Shown here: positions 34,528-44,550 of the stretch, one piece after another
Layout of the letters: each line of letters begins with the position of its first letter
Position numbering within the stretch: position 1 is the stretch's first letter
Assembly: GCA_002083405.1 (NCBI GenBank)
Contig: LVWT01000033.1
Coordinates: forward strand, 1-64,000
Source of the DNA: Nitrospira sp. SG-bin2
GTDB taxonomy: Bacteria; Nitrospirota; Nitrospiria; Nitrospirales; Nitrospiraceae
Reading direction: 5' to 3'
Length of the DNA: 64,000 nt
Position numbers and translations under genes: made by a program
The notes under the pieces: model-generated
Databases searched by the model: none
What the model was told of the DNA's origin: nothing
Seen by the model: the letters and a program-made list of their open reading frames with translations, nothing else

Positions 34528-34587
34528 CGACGAAGAACGCAGCCGTGGATCGGCGATCGCAGCAGAAGTGTTCGTGGATAATGCGGG

Positions 34588-35982
34588 CTAAGACCATCGC
34601 TCTTTGAGCGACCTCAACCACGACATCGGCGGGAGCAGGGCGACTCGCCGGAAGAAGAATAGGCCGGTCCGGTCCATCGCGGCGACTCGATCGGAAATGT
34701 CCCGATAGAGAGGATCGACGTCATGAATCATCCGATACTGAGCGCGCGCTTGATCGGTTTCCCCCAGGCTGTCGAGCGTTTGAGCGAAGAGATACCGGAC
34801 ATTGAGCAGATCCGGTGCGGTGGCGCCATTGGCCGCGAGCGCATCGCGAAATGAGTCCGCCGCATCGTTCAGCCGCCCGATCGCCTTCAAGCACAACCCC
34901 CGCTGGGCCAATGCCTTGAACCGATACTGGGGATCCTGACCGGCCGCCTCGAACCGCTTCATCGCTTCATCAAACTGCCTTCCTTTCTTCAAGTCGAGTC
35001 CCTGTCGATACGGCCCCCCGCCGGCTGATTCCTTGGGCAACGGCTCCATGGCAGCGGGGGCCGAGACCTCAGGAGCTTGCCACACGGCAGCAGGCGACGA
35101 TCGAGCGGGCTGGGATTCATCGGCGAGCCGCTTCGGATCGAGCTGAATGGTCTTGGGGTCGACGACATGCGGGAGGATGCCGCCGGCTGCACGGTCCAAT
35201 GCGACTTGAAGCATCATGGTCGCCGTAATCCGTTCCGCTCCTTCCCCGAAGCCGTACGCCAGCGACAGGTCACACAATTGGTTGATCAGACGCGGGATCC
35301 CTCCGCTGAACCGGTAGGCGATCGAACAGGCATAATCCGTAAACAGCTGCGGGTCTCCGCCCGCGACCGAAATCCGGTGACCAATGTAGGCCTGGGTGTC
35401 GTCTTCAGTGAGCGGCTCAAGAGCATAATCCCCCGTGATGCGTTGAGCGAATTGCCGCATATCGCTGCGGGTCAACATGGCGCGGAGGCTCGGTTGCCCC
35501 GCCAGGATAATCTGCAGCCCGGTCTGGCGGCCATCGTTGAGATTGGAAAGCAGCCGAAGGTCCTCCAACATCTGGAGGCTGAGATTTTGAGCCTCATCGA
35601 CGACCAGCAACACCTGTCGTCCCTCCGCAAAGCTCCGTCCGAGAAACGAGGTCAACATTCGGAAGTAGCTCACCGTATCCCGCCCGGCGATGTCGAGCCC
35701 GAACGCATCGGCGACCCAAGGCAGGAGACTCCCGTCACTCGGATGGGTCGTTCCGATGACGCCCACGACAAAACGCTCCCGGTGCTCCTCGAGGATCTTG
35801 TTCAAGAGCGTCGTCTTGCCCATGCCCGGCTCTCCTGTGAGCACCGTAAAGACCGCCCGATTCAGAATTCCGTATTCAAGAATGTTCAGTCCGGACCGAT
35901 GACGCCCGCTCAAATACAGATATTCAGGATCAGGCATCAGCGAAAACGGTTTCGCCCGGAGACGATAAAAGGATTCGTACAT
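34588..35982 (-). CDS. Exosortase-locus ATPase (ExeA-like, with TPR tail)
   Basis: A 464-residue protein. It begins MYESFYRLRAKPFSLMPDP, the hallmark of ExeA/GspA-type ATPases at PEP-CTERM loci (TIGR03015 as I recall). Walker A is LTGEPGMGKTTLLN, Walker B is VLLVVDEAQNLS, followed by a helical lid. The last 120 residues form TPR-like helices. It probably energises polysaccharide or protein secretion at the inner membrane. ATG 35982 is used since TTG 35988 adds only two residues. It follows the kinase gene by 7 bp. Confidence 0.87.
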   Translation of the reverse strand: MYESFYRLRAKPFSLMPDPEYLYLSGRHRSGLNILEYGILNRAVFTVLTGEPGMGKTTLLNKILEEHRERFVVGVIGTTHPSDGSLLPWVADAFGLDIAGRDTVSYFRMLTSFLGRSFAEGRQVLLVVDEAQNLSLQMLEDLRLLSNLNDGRQTGLQIILAGQPSLRAMLTRSDMRQFAQRITGDYALEPLTEDDTQAYIGHRISVAGGDPQLFTDYACSIAYRFSGGIPRLINQLCDLSLAYGFGEGAERITATMMLQVALDRAAGGILPHVVDPKTIQLDPKRLADESQPARSSPAAVWQAPEVSAPAAMEPLPKESAGGGPYRQGLDLKKGRQFDEAMKRFEAAGQDPQYRFKALAQRGLCLKAIGRLNDAADSFRDALAANGATAPDLLNVRYLFAQTLDSLGETDQARAQYRMIHDVDPLYRDISDRVAAMDRTGLFFFRRVALLPPMSWLRSLKERWS

Positions 35983-35989
35983 GAGCAAC

Positions 35990-36829
35990 CTACCTTGTCT
36001 GGTTCTGAGCCGTCGGGGCGAGGCGCTTGGCTTTCGACAAGCTGAGTTGATCGTACCCGACCTTGTTCAGGACCGTTCCCAGTATGGGCGCGCTCCCTTT
36101 CAATGCCTGCAAGGCCTGCTGGAGGTCCGGTTCCAAAGTCCTGCCGTCCTCCACGACGAGAAGCAGGGCGTCCAATTGAGGGCTGAATGCCAATACGTCA
36201 GCGCGTTCGAGCACCGGCGGAAGATCGAAAATCACGATACGCGACGCATACCGATGCTTCAGTTCTTTCCCGAGCGCCGTCATGCGCGGAGAGGTCAGCA
36301 GTTCGGCGGACTGTTCCGTTCCGCGTCCTCCCGGCAGCACAACCAGGCGGCCGAGGCCGGGGTACAGCAGCAATTCCTCGATGGGCCGGCCGTCGAGCAG
36401 GAACTCCGTCAACCCCGGGCCCTGCTCCAGCCCGAACTCCTCGTGAATCTGCGGCGCCCGGAGATCCGCGTCGACCAGCAGCACCGTTTGAGTGGGTTCG
36501 GTGGCGGTGGCGATCGCCAGATTGATCGCCGTGAGCGTCTTGCCGGCGCCATCCCGCGGACTGGTCACGCCCAGCATATTCCAGCCGTTCTCCCGCAACC
36601 GGTGGAGGACCTGCGTTCTGAGAATCTTGTAGACATCCGCGAACGGCGAGTCATGCCCGGTAAGAAGACGATGCCCCCGCAACACGTCCTCCTGGATCGC
36701 AATCGACCTGGTTCGCGAATACACAATGGCCGCTGGGGCGACAGCCTGCGGCGCATTCGACCGGGGAGCCGTCTGCGTCGCCTGCTGCGCCTTGAACCGA
36801 TCCATCGCACTCTGCAACTTGTCCATCAT
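35990..36829 (-). CDS. Exosortase-locus tyrosine autokinase
   Basis: A 279-residue BY-kinase of the PEP-CTERM type (TIGR03018). Walker A is SPRDGAGKTLTAINLA, Walker A' is LLVDADLRAP, and Walker B lies near IVIFDLPPVL. In exopolysaccharide synthesis it works with the chain-length protein encoded just upstream to set polymer length. The usual C-terminal tyrosine cluster is not seen; only one tyrosine (VGYDQLSL) is near the end. Confidence 0.87.
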   Translation of the reverse strand: MMDKLQSAMDRFKAQQATQTAPRSNAPQAVAPAAIVYSRTRSIAIQEDVLRGHRLLTGHDSPFADVYKILRTQVLHRLRENGWNMLGVTSPRDGAGKTLTAINLAIATATEPTQTVLLVDADLRAPQIHEEFGLEQGPGLTEFLLDGRPIEELLLYPGLGRLVVLPGGRGTEQSAELLTSPRMTALGKELKHRYASRIVIFDLPPVLERADVLAFSPQLDALLLVVEDGRTLEPDLQQALQALKGSAPILGTVLNKVGYDQLSLSKAKRLAPTAQNQTR

Positions 36830-36851
36830 CGTGACTGTGCCGGCCTTTCGC

Positions 36852-38597
36852 TCAGGTCAGACCAAGTTTTCGCATAGCGGCGTACCAGATAACGTCCATC
36901 GGATACCCCATCACATGAACCGAGATCAGCACAAGCACCGCCGCACAGACTCCCGCCAGCGCGATGCTGCGCCTGCGACGGAGAAGACGCCGGAGATCGT
37001 CCTGATTGGGCACATAGGGAATGCCCGCCAGCGGCGGCAGCCCGACAATCTTGCTGAGCTGTGCGCCTCCTCGAATCGAGCGATCGAGCTGCTCAAACAA
37101 GGCACCGCTTCCGATCCCGCCCCCGAGCGCCAGAATCAGGCCCAAGATCACGATGACGGGGCGATTCGGCTTTTCAGGCTTTTCAGGCAAATCCGGGGGA
37201 TCAATGAGAGAAAACCGTTCGCCCTTTCGCTGAACTTCCAGTTCCTTGGAAACCTCGGCCTCCAGCAAGCGCGACATAATCTCCTCATGCTTGCGGGCCG
37301 CCTCTTCACGATTCCGGTGGAGATCAAGATACGTTGGCTCAAACTCCACCGTCCGCTCGATTCGTGCGGCATATTCCTCCACATGCCGCTTGATGCGTTC
37401 CCGTGACTTTTTCAAAGCCTGGAGAGAGGCCGTCGCCGTTGAGAGCTGCGACTGGATATTGATATATGCGGGGTTCTCAGGTTTCACCGCGGCATTCCGG
37501 ATTCCGGCCTTAACCACCCGCTCAAGCTCCTGCTCAAGTGAGGCGATCATCTGGCGTGAACGGATGACGTCCGGATGCTCATATCCGTAACGATCCACCA
37601 AGATCGCAAGACTCGCTTGTTCTCCGGTCAGTTTCTTGTGTAATTCATCCGGCGAGGCATGCTGGCCGGTTTCCCGCTCCAACGCCTCGATCTCCCGCTG
37701 CATTCTGAGCACGTCAGGGTGTTCCGCCGACAGATAGCCGATCGCACTGGCATATTGCGCCCGCAGCGCCTTCAAGCGTTCGCCCGAATCGAAAATCCGC
37801 TCTCCGCTGGCCGCAATGATCGGCGTATGCGGCTTCAGTGTCGCGAGTTCCCCTTCAAGGAAAGTCTTCCGCTCCTCCCAACTCCTGATTTCACGGTCGG
37901 CATCAGACAATTCACGTTCCGCCTGATTGAGCATCGTCATATTGAGCGACGTGAGCTCAGGCAGCGCACCATCCGCTTTTTGCTTGATCGCGGCAATCTC
38001 CAGTTGCACATTACTGATGCGCCGGGCAAGCTGTTCCGACTCCTTCCTCAAGAAATCGGTGGTTTGCTGAGCATGCCGTTCCCGAGTCTTGAGATTTTCT
38101 CCGAGGAACAGACTCGTAAGCTCACTGGCCACTTTCTGTGTGATTTCCGGAGATTCCCCCTCGTAGGCCAGCGTGAAGGCAATCGTCGCTTGAGTCGGCG
38201 TTTGCGTACGCTTGTCGATGACCTTGACATTCATGACCTCCACTTGAATGTCCTTGGTAAACCGCGCCAGCACTTCTTCCGTGCTGCTGTTCTGTCTCAG
38301 TCCTCGGTAGAGACCATATTGGTCCACGAACCTCAATAGAGTCGAACGAGTCATGACCTGTTGCTTGATCGTCTCAATCCGCTGATCGGCATAACTCGAA
38401 ATGGCCGAGCGAACGATATCGGCCGGGATTTCCTGCTCTTCGATCAAGATGGTGGCGATCGACTTGTACACAGCCGGAAGCGCGTAGGCCAGGACAACGC
38501 TCAAAATGGAGAGGACGGACGTCGTCACGATGATGGGCACCCGCCTGCGCCGGGCAATCTGCCCTATCTGCCGGAGATTGAGGGGAGTCTGATCCAT
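36852..38597 (-). CDS. Polysaccharide chain-length determinant (Wzz/GNVR type)
   Basis: A 581-residue inner-membrane protein. Two helices (about residues 20-40 and 485-505) flank a long periplasmic coiled-coil domain, and a third hydrophobic segment lies near 545. NRPVIVILGLILALGGGIGSG marks the second helix. At exosortase loci this family (TIGR03007) pairs with the autokinase next to it to control chain length and export. It lies 22 bp before the kinase gene. Confidence 0.87.
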   Translation of the reverse strand: MDQTPLNLRQIGQIARRRRVPIIVTTSVLSILSVVLAYALPAVYKSIATILIEEQEIPADIVRSAISSYADQRIETIKQQVMTRSTLLRFVDQYGLYRGLRQNSSTEEVLARFTKDIQVEVMNVKVIDKRTQTPTQATIAFTLAYEGESPEITQKVASELTSLFLGENLKTRERHAQQTTDFLRKESEQLARRISNVQLEIAAIKQKADGALPELTSLNMTMLNQAERELSDADREIRSWEERKTFLEGELATLKPHTPIIAASGERIFDSGERLKALRAQYASAIGYLSAEHPDVLRMQREIEALERETGQHASPDELHKKLTGEQASLAILVDRYGYEHPDVIRSRQMIASLEQELERVVKAGIRNAAVKPENPAYINIQSQLSTATASLQALKKSRERIKRHVEEYAARIERTVEFEPTYLDLHRNREEAARKHEEIMSRLLEAEVSKELEVQRKGERFSLIDPPDLPEKPEKPNRPVIVILGLILALGGGIGSGALFEQLDRSIRGGAQLSKIVGLPPLAGIPYVPNQDDLRRLLRRRRSIALAGVCAAVLVLISVHVMGYPMDVIWYAAMRKLGLT

Positions 38598-38625
38598 AAG
38601 CCAACCCTGATCTGTTGCTCTCTCT

Positions 38626-39822
38626 TCAACGACTTGCCGAGAATTTCGGCGGAAAATAGGTCACCATAAATCGAGCGGCGTGAGACTCTCCGCTTTGGTC
38701 TTGTCCTTCGAGTTCACGCCGCGAATAGATATACCCTGTCTCGATGGTCCAATATTCGCTGACGCGAAAATTGACCTGTGGGCCAACCGTGAAAAATCGT
38801 GTTTCCTGAACCGGGGACAACAGTGTGCCGGTCTGTACCGGATCGACGATCGATGCTTGCCCGTTCATAGAGATCACGACTTTATCCGTGACTTCGTAGC
38901 TCGCGCTCGCCGCCACATGATCGGTCCGGATCAAGAGGCCAAGTCCGCTTGGGAAAATGTCTCTGCCGATATCGAACGTGAGTTGGGTTCGTTCGTATTT
39001 CGCCGTCACCTTTCCTTTGAACACCCACACGGTGCTTCTATCGCCCAGAGTTTGAGCCCCGGGACTGATGCTGTTCGACACAAATCGAGGACCGCCGGAG
39101 GCGGACAGCGTCACCCGTTCCGACAACGCATGCGTTCCTCCGATCTGCGCCCCATACGTATCAGAAACCAAGTCATTCCGTTCCGGCGCGAGGAAGCGAG
39201 TGAACAGTCCGGTCAGCTGGATGGAGTCCGTATCCCGAACTTGATAGGACAGTGTTTCGCTCCCGGTATGGACTTGATAGCCGATCAGACCGAATTGGGC
39301 GCCGTCTTCATACATCGCATGTTGATACTGATACGAACTCTCGGCCGACAGCCGCTCGGTCATGTTGTAGGTCCAAGTCGGGTTGGCAGACCATAAGTTG
39401 CGCTGGGCAAAGGCAAGTACCACCCCGGTTTGCAACAATTCGCCCCGTAATGTGTTGTCACGCGTCAAGCCGCCGTTGAACCCCCAGGTGCTCCGCTGAT
39501 CACGATACTGGACGGAAAGCGGGACGTATACATTCACGATGGTGGTATCCCTGCCGCCAAAGTATTGGGCAAAATCCGTTGCCAACCGACTGTTCACCCG
39601 GAGTGACTCCGTCGCGCCGGTGAATCGTGCGGCCGGAGACAGCCAGTAGGCATAGGTCGACTGTTGGGGACCGAATGCCAGAAGCAGGTTCGAATGATAT
39701 TCGCCTCTGGCGCTCATCGATGGCTCAACCGACCATTCCGCCGCCTGTATCTCTCCTCGATCGACTAGGGCCAGCAGGCTTCCCATGATCACTCCCAGGA
39801 AAACGGTCGTTCGTCTCACCAT
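38626..39822 (-). CDS. Outer-membrane beta-barrel of the PEP-CTERM locus
   Basis: A 398-residue exported protein: signal peptide (residues 1-27, ending GEIQAAE), then alternating beta-strands throughout (SYQYQHAMYEDGAQF, KVTAKYERTQLTFDIGRD). It corresponds to the PEP-CTERM-associated barrel family TIGR03016 and may be the secretion pore for the polymer. GGGAGC sits 6 bases before ATG 39822; a longer start at 39876 would precede the signal peptide with a basic leader. Confidence 0.75.
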   Translation of the reverse strand: MVRRTTVFLGVIMGSLLALVDRGEIQAAEWSVEPSMSARGEYHSNLLLAFGPQQSTYAYWLSPAARFTGATESLRVNSRLATDFAQYFGGRDTTIVNVYVPLSVQYRDQRSTWGFNGGLTRDNTLRGELLQTGVVLAFAQRNLWSANPTWTYNMTERLSAESSYQYQHAMYEDGAQFGLIGYQVHTGSETLSYQVRDTDSIQLTGLFTRFLAPERNDLVSDTYGAQIGGTHALSERVTLSASGGPRFVSNSISPGAQTLGDRSTVWVFKGKVTAKYERTQLTFDIGRDIFPSGLGLLIRTDHVAASASYEVTDKVVISMNGQASIVDPVQTGTLLSPVQETRFFTVGPQVNFRVSEYWTIETGYIYSRRELEGQDQSGESHAARFMVTYFPPKFSASR

Positions 39823-39876
39823 CGTGGCTCCCTGACTCCTCACCGGCATCGTGAGGGAGTGATTCCTTTTGCGCAA

Positions 39877-40485
39877 TCAGGGAACGACCACCACGTCGCC
39901 GCGCTGAAGCAGGATGTTCTGCTCGAGAGCCGTCCCGTTCCGAACATCTCCATACCTGAACCGGTACACTTTCTGTTCGCCCTTCTCCCTCCTCATGACT
40001 TTGATGTCATTCTCCGCCGCAAAGGGGGTCAGACCGCCGGCGAGGCTCAAAGCCTGCAGCACGTCGGTATAGTGACCCACCAGAAATTCGCCCGGTTTGT
40101 TGACTCGCCCGGTGACGTAAATCTTGTAACTGTGGAGTTTGGTCGCCAAGACCGACACGTGCGGATTCGGCATGAACTTGCCGAGGCGCTTGACCAATTC
40201 AAGCCGCACCTCCTCGACTGTTCTGCCGGCTGCGGGCACGTCCCCGACCAGCGGAAACGAGATCATGCCGTCCGGCCTCACGATGACTTCCTGCGTGAGG
40301 TGCTCGTCTTTCCACACGGAAATTTTCACCACATCCTCGGCGCCCAGCAGATACGCCGCCTCAGAGAAAGACTTCGGGTCAACAGCCTCCATTTGAGACG
40401 GAACCAGCCATCCGCACCCCTCAAGAAGGGAACAGAACAACAGTGACACTCCCAATAACCGCGCAATACGCATCCGCTGCTTCAT
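39877..40485 (-). CDS. Polysaccharide export lipoprotein (EpsE/Wza-like, short)
   Basis: A 202-residue lipoprotein with lipobox LLEGC (residue 24). It carries the polysaccharide export (poly_export) domain, YLLGAEDVVKISVWKDEHLT and VRPDGMISFPLVGDVPAAGRTVEEV, then an SLBB-like domain, VTGRVNKPGEFLVG. It is much shorter than Wza, as in the exosortase-type export proteins (TIGR03027). It should form the periplasmic channel behind the outer-membrane barrel. Confidence 0.87.
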   Translation of the reverse strand: MKQRMRIARLLGVSLLFCSLLEGCGWLVPSQMEAVDPKSFSEAAYLLGAEDVVKISVWKDEHLTQEVIVRPDGMISFPLVGDVPAAGRTVEEVRLELVKRLGKFMPNPHVSVLATKLHSYKIYVTGRVNKPGEFLVGHYTDVLQALSLAGGLTPFAAENDIKVMRREKGEQKVYRFRYGDVRNGTALEQNILLQRGDVVVVP

Positions 40486-40487
40486 CG

Positions 40488-42881
40488 CTAACTTTCCAAT
40501 TGCGCCAGGACAGACCTGGCTTCGTCAAGTCCGGGAAACGGCTTCGGAGAAGCGATCGCTTTCTGCAAATGAGTCTTCGCCTCCGCCGCCTGACCGGCCT
40601 TGTAAAACGCAAGCCCCAGATGATAGTTCACCACGGGATGGTCAGGCGCTTGAGCCACCGCTTGTTGAATGAAATGCAAGGCCTGACCGGAGTTACCCAG
40701 TTTGTGATGGACCCACCCAAGCGTGTCGAGAAAGAAGGCGTTCGGCGCGGTCTTTTCAAATTCCTGCGCCAGAACGAGCGCCCGCTCAAGGCTCTTCTGA
40801 TCACCCTTCTGATCGGCCAGCAGCGATGCCAAATTGTTGGCCGCCACAAGTGCGCGAGGGTTTTGTTGTAACAATGCCTCGTACTCAACGATCGCCTGAT
40901 CAACCTGGCCGGCCTCCGTCAATGACGTCGCCAGAAGGAGACGGAGTTCCTCGCTCTTGGGATTCGCTTTCAGACCGCGCTCCAAAATTTCCCGCGCCTC
41001 TTCTGATTGACGCTGCGCCAGCTTGAGGCTGGCCAGATGCTGCCAGGGCTGAGCCCAATCCGGTTTTCGTTGTATCGCCTCACGAAACCGGTTCTCGGCT
41101 CCCGCCCGATCTCCCTCCATGAGAATGATTTCTCCATACAGACCGGCCGCATAGGGGTGGTTCGGATTGCGGGCAAGCACTTCGTCGAGGCGTTTCTTGG
41201 CATCTGCCGGCTTGCGTTGCTGCAGACTGAGTTGCACCAGGGCAATCAGTGGCTCAGGCGATTCGGGGTATCTGGTATAGGCGCGTTCAAAGGCCGTCCG
41301 AGCCTGCTCCCACTCCTTGCGTGCCTGATGGAGACGGCCTTCAGCCAGATCTGCCATCGCGCTATCAGCTCCGGCTGCGCGGGCACGGGATAGGGTCTCT
41401 TCCGTCGCAGCCCAGTCTTTTTCCGCAGCCTGCAGCCGCAGCAACACACTCAAGGTTTGAAGGTTCTTCGGATCCTGCTTGGACAACCCCTCCACACGGG
41501 TACGGGCATCCTTCATGTTTCCCGACGAGGAATCCAGTGCAGCCAAGGCCATCTGCGCTTCGCTCAACCTCGGATTGAGCGCAACCGCCTTCTCCAGGCT
41601 TTCCTTCGCAAGGGCCTGATCGGATGTCGCCAGGTAGGCCCGGCCGAGCAACACATAGACCTCCGCCAACTCCGGCTGATCCTTCAACACGGAGCGAAAA
41701 TCTTGAATTGCGTCCCTCGCATCGCCTCGCTGCAGCGCAATTTTCCCCCGTAACAGCAGGGCATCGGACGAGCGTGGATTGTCCTTGAGCACATCCGCCA
41801 GCTGCTTCTCCGCCTCCTCCCGCTTGCCGGCCGACCAATCGATCGCCGCCAGCTTGACCTTCGCTTCGGACTCGGCCGGTTTGCCTCGAAAGTCATTCCG
41901 CGCCTCCTCGTACACAGCCCGCGCTTTTTCCGGTTGTCGATTCAATTCATACAGCTCACCCAACACAAACCGGATTGCCGGGGACTTTGGAAGCGCCTTC
42001 TCGGCCTCCATCAAAGCCGCTTCGCTCTCAGCCGTTCCCTTACGCGCGTACTGAAACTTAGCCAGCGCCAGATAGCGCTGCTCGTTCTCAGAATCCAGCC
42101 GAATCACCTCGCGTAACAGAGCTTCCGCTTTGTCATACTGCCGGCGCTCGTCGTAGAAACCGGCCAGCCGGACGCGGCGATCCAGATTGTTCGGCTCCGC
42201 CTCGATGATCTGCTTCAAGACCTCTTCCGCGCGGTCATGCTTTTGCAGGCGTATCAATGCGGAAGCAAAGGAATCCATGAGCTGAAGATTGCCGGGATTC
42301 GCCTCAACCGCCCGTTGCATCACAGGCTCGACATCGGCGGGCCGGTTTTGCGTAAGATACAGCGTAGCCAGCAGCGTAGCGGCGTCCGGGTCAGTCGGAT
42401 TCCGGCTCCCCAGCCCCTCCGCCGCAAGCAGGGCTCCCGCAAGGTCGCCCTTGAGCGCCTGTACGGCGATGGTCAGGGTCTGAGCCTCAACATGGCCGGG
42501 CGTTTTTGCCAGCACTTTCTGGGTCATCTCAAGGACCTTGTCGGTCGCGCGCGCTTCAAGAAAGAACTTGGCAAGCTTGAGTACTGCCCGTTCATGGTCC
42601 GGCACCAGTTCCACCACCCGCTGATAGTTGGCAAAGGCGTTTTTCCAGTTCTTTTCTTTCTCTTCGACTTCGGCAAACAAGTAGTAGGCCTCTGCATCTT
42701 TCGGATCGATTTTGAGCACATTCCGAAGCGCAACGCGGGCCTTGGGGAAATTACCGGCTTGAACATATTCCTCGGCTTTGGCCAGATAACTGGCTTTCCG
42801 TTCTTCAGGGCCTCCACAACCACCGACGGCAAGCACAAGCCCGATCAGCAGAATGACGGTTCTCTGTACGTATTCACGCAT
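40488..42881 (-). CDS. prsT: PrsT-type TPR lipoprotein of the PEP-CTERM system
   Basis: A 797-residue lipoprotein (lipobox LAVGGC near residue 22). Nearly all the rest is TPR repeats, about twenty, such as AEEYVQAGNFPKARVALRNV and VNYHLGLAFYKAGQ. It matches the large TPR lipoprotein of exosortase loci (TIGR02917), thought to scaffold the assembly of export proteins. AAGGAG is 7 bases before ATG 42881. It lies only 2 bp before the export lipoprotein gene. Confidence 0.86.
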   Translation of the reverse strand: MREYVQRTVILLIGLVLAVGGCGGPEERKASYLAKAEEYVQAGNFPKARVALRNVLKIDPKDAEAYYLFAEVEEKEKNWKNAFANYQRVVELVPDHERAVLKLAKFFLEARATDKVLEMTQKVLAKTPGHVEAQTLTIAVQALKGDLAGALLAAEGLGSRNPTDPDAATLLATLYLTQNRPADVEPVMQRAVEANPGNLQLMDSFASALIRLQKHDRAEEVLKQIIEAEPNNLDRRVRLAGFYDERRQYDKAEALLREVIRLDSENEQRYLALAKFQYARKGTAESEAALMEAEKALPKSPAIRFVLGELYELNRQPEKARAVYEEARNDFRGKPAESEAKVKLAAIDWSAGKREEAEKQLADVLKDNPRSSDALLLRGKIALQRGDARDAIQDFRSVLKDQPELAEVYVLLGRAYLATSDQALAKESLEKAVALNPRLSEAQMALAALDSSSGNMKDARTRVEGLSKQDPKNLQTLSVLLRLQAAEKDWAATEETLSRARAAGADSAMADLAEGRLHQARKEWEQARTAFERAYTRYPESPEPLIALVQLSLQQRKPADAKKRLDEVLARNPNHPYAAGLYGEIILMEGDRAGAENRFREAIQRKPDWAQPWQHLASLKLAQRQSEEAREILERGLKANPKSEELRLLLATSLTEAGQVDQAIVEYEALLQQNPRALVAANNLASLLADQKGDQKSLERALVLAQEFEKTAPNAFFLDTLGWVHHKLGNSGQALHFIQQAVAQAPDHPVVNYHLGLAFYKAGQAAEAKTHLQKAIASPKPFPGLDEARSVLAQLES

Positions 42882-42904
42882 ACCACGTCTCCTTAGGCCC
42901 GGCA

Positions 42905-44527
42905 TTACAACCAGACCCTCAATCCCAGAATCAGCAGCACCCACAAGGACACCAAACCGAATTGCATGAGTCGTTCAGCGAAACTATGGAGCATCAATTC
43001 GAACGCGAGAAACATGACGATCATCTTGGCCGTCAGGATGCTCAGGTTGATGTCCCCGATGCGCATCTCAGGCAAAAATGGGATCGCAAACGCCAAGAAC
43101 ATCATCAGGTAATCCAACGGCGTCGTCTCAAACCGTTGTTTGCCACTGAATCGGATCGTCAACATGATCAACCCGGCCAACAGGACGAAGAAGCCGTTCA
43201 GGGAAGCATGCAGGATCGACCACCCCGCGGGCATCGGCTGCTCCAGCAGATAGATGATGAACGTCGCGCCGAGATACAGACCGGCGCGGACCATCATCGG
43301 CCTGGCTGAAGGCGCAATGAGACAGCCTGCCGACATGATCACGAATAATCCGGTCGCGACATACCCGAGATCGACCGACACATCCGCCGGTAAAAAGACG
43401 GCGGAAGCCAGAAAAATCGGAACGGCGAGTCCGAGCACTTGTGCGGGCAGCGTGGAATACCAGCCTCCGGGTTCTCCTGCCTCAAGAGTCTTAGCCTGCT
43501 CAGGCTGCAGGCCCTGAACAACCGGGCGCTGTTTCGCCGTGATGAATAAGGATAAGATCGCCAACGCGAACGCAACGTACACAGCAAAGGCGGTCGCATC
43601 GGATTCCCATCGAAGCAGATAGGCGGAGGACACCATCAGTCCATGGACGGCATAAATCACCGTCACGGCCTGGCGGTGTTGGAGCCCCATCGCCAGAAGC
43701 TTATAATGCAGATGGTTACGGTCGCCGACGAATGGTGAGCGTCCTTCCAGAAGCCGTTGCACCATGACACCCGCCGTATCCAACAGCGGCACACCCCACA
43801 GAAACAGCATCAACACCGGGCTATAGAACGCGTTGCTCAGATCCGTCAACAGAATGGCGGCGACCGCGAGATAGTGCCCCAAAAACTGGCTCCCGGCATC
43901 GCCCATGAAGATCCGCGCCGGATAGGTATTGAACCGCAGGAAACCCAACAGCCCTCCTAAAACCGCCACCATCAAAAATACCAATTGGGATTCTTCCACC
44001 TGGTATGCCAGAAATGCGATGCCGGCAAAGCTGATCAGAGACAAGCCTCCCGCCAACCCGTCCAGTCCATCGGCTAAATTCACCGCGTTCGTCACACCGA
44101 CGATCAGGATGAGTGTGAGCGGGATCGCCACCCATTCGGGAATGACTACGTCGCCCATAAACGGCAACGCCGACAGGCGAAGCCCGGCAAACCCGATGAC
44201 CACTGAAGCGGCCAGAATCTGACCGAAAAACTTCACACTATAGTGAAGATCTACCCGGTCGTCCCACACACCGAACAAGAGAATGACCGCACCGCCCGCC
44301 AGGCTGGACAGAATGAGCTGATCCTTCGGCGCCCAGAGCAGCACCGCGGCAAAGGTGGCGGCGGCAAAAGCAATCCCTCCGACTTTGGCCATCGGCGCGT
44401 GATGCGCGCGCCGGTCGCCGGGCATATCGACGAACTGAAACCGCCAGGCGGAGGCAGTCAGCAGGGGGATCAGCGCCATGCTGATCACAAGAGAGGCGAG
44501 AAAGCTGAAGAACAAGGGCGTCGACAT
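42905..44527 (-). CDS. WecA/MraY-type sugar-phosphate transferase with C-terminal membrane extension
   Basis: A 540-residue membrane protein. The N-terminal 330 residues are the WecA-like polyprenyl-phosphate N-acetylhexosamine-1-phosphate transferase: GDRRAHHAPMAKVGG, FGVWDDRVDL, NLADGLDGLAGG, FMGDAGSQFLG and GDRNHLHYKLLA. It would start the polymer on the lipid carrier. A second block of about 150 residues (roughly 365-540) adds five or six membrane helices of unknown role, making it longer than usual WecA. It precedes prsT by 23 bp. Confidence 0.85.
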   Translation of the reverse strand: MSTPLFFSFLASLVISMALIPLLTASAWRFQFVDMPGDRRAHHAPMAKVGGIAFAAATFAAVLLWAPKDQLILSSLAGGAVILLFGVWDDRVDLHYSVKFFGQILAASVVIGFAGLRLSALPFMGDVVIPEWVAIPLTLILIVGVTNAVNLADGLDGLAGGLSLISFAGIAFLAYQVEESQLVFLMVAVLGGLLGFLRFNTYPARIFMGDAGSQFLGHYLAVAAILLTDLSNAFYSPVLMLFLWGVPLLDTAGVMVQRLLEGRSPFVGDRNHLHYKLLAMGLQHRQAVTVIYAVHGLMVSSAYLLRWESDATAFAVYVAFALAILSLFITAKQRPVVQGLQPEQAKTLEAGEPGGWYSTLPAQVLGLAVPIFLASAVFLPADVSVDLGYVATGLFVIMSAGCLIAPSARPMMVRAGLYLGATFIIYLLEQPMPAGWSILHASLNGFFVLLAGLIMLTIRFSGKQRFETTPLDYLMMFLAFAIPFLPEMRIGDINLSILTAKMIVMFLAFELMLHSFAERLMQFGLVSLWVLLILGLRVWL

Positions 44528-44550
44528 ATAGAAATAGATCCCGTTTCTCC

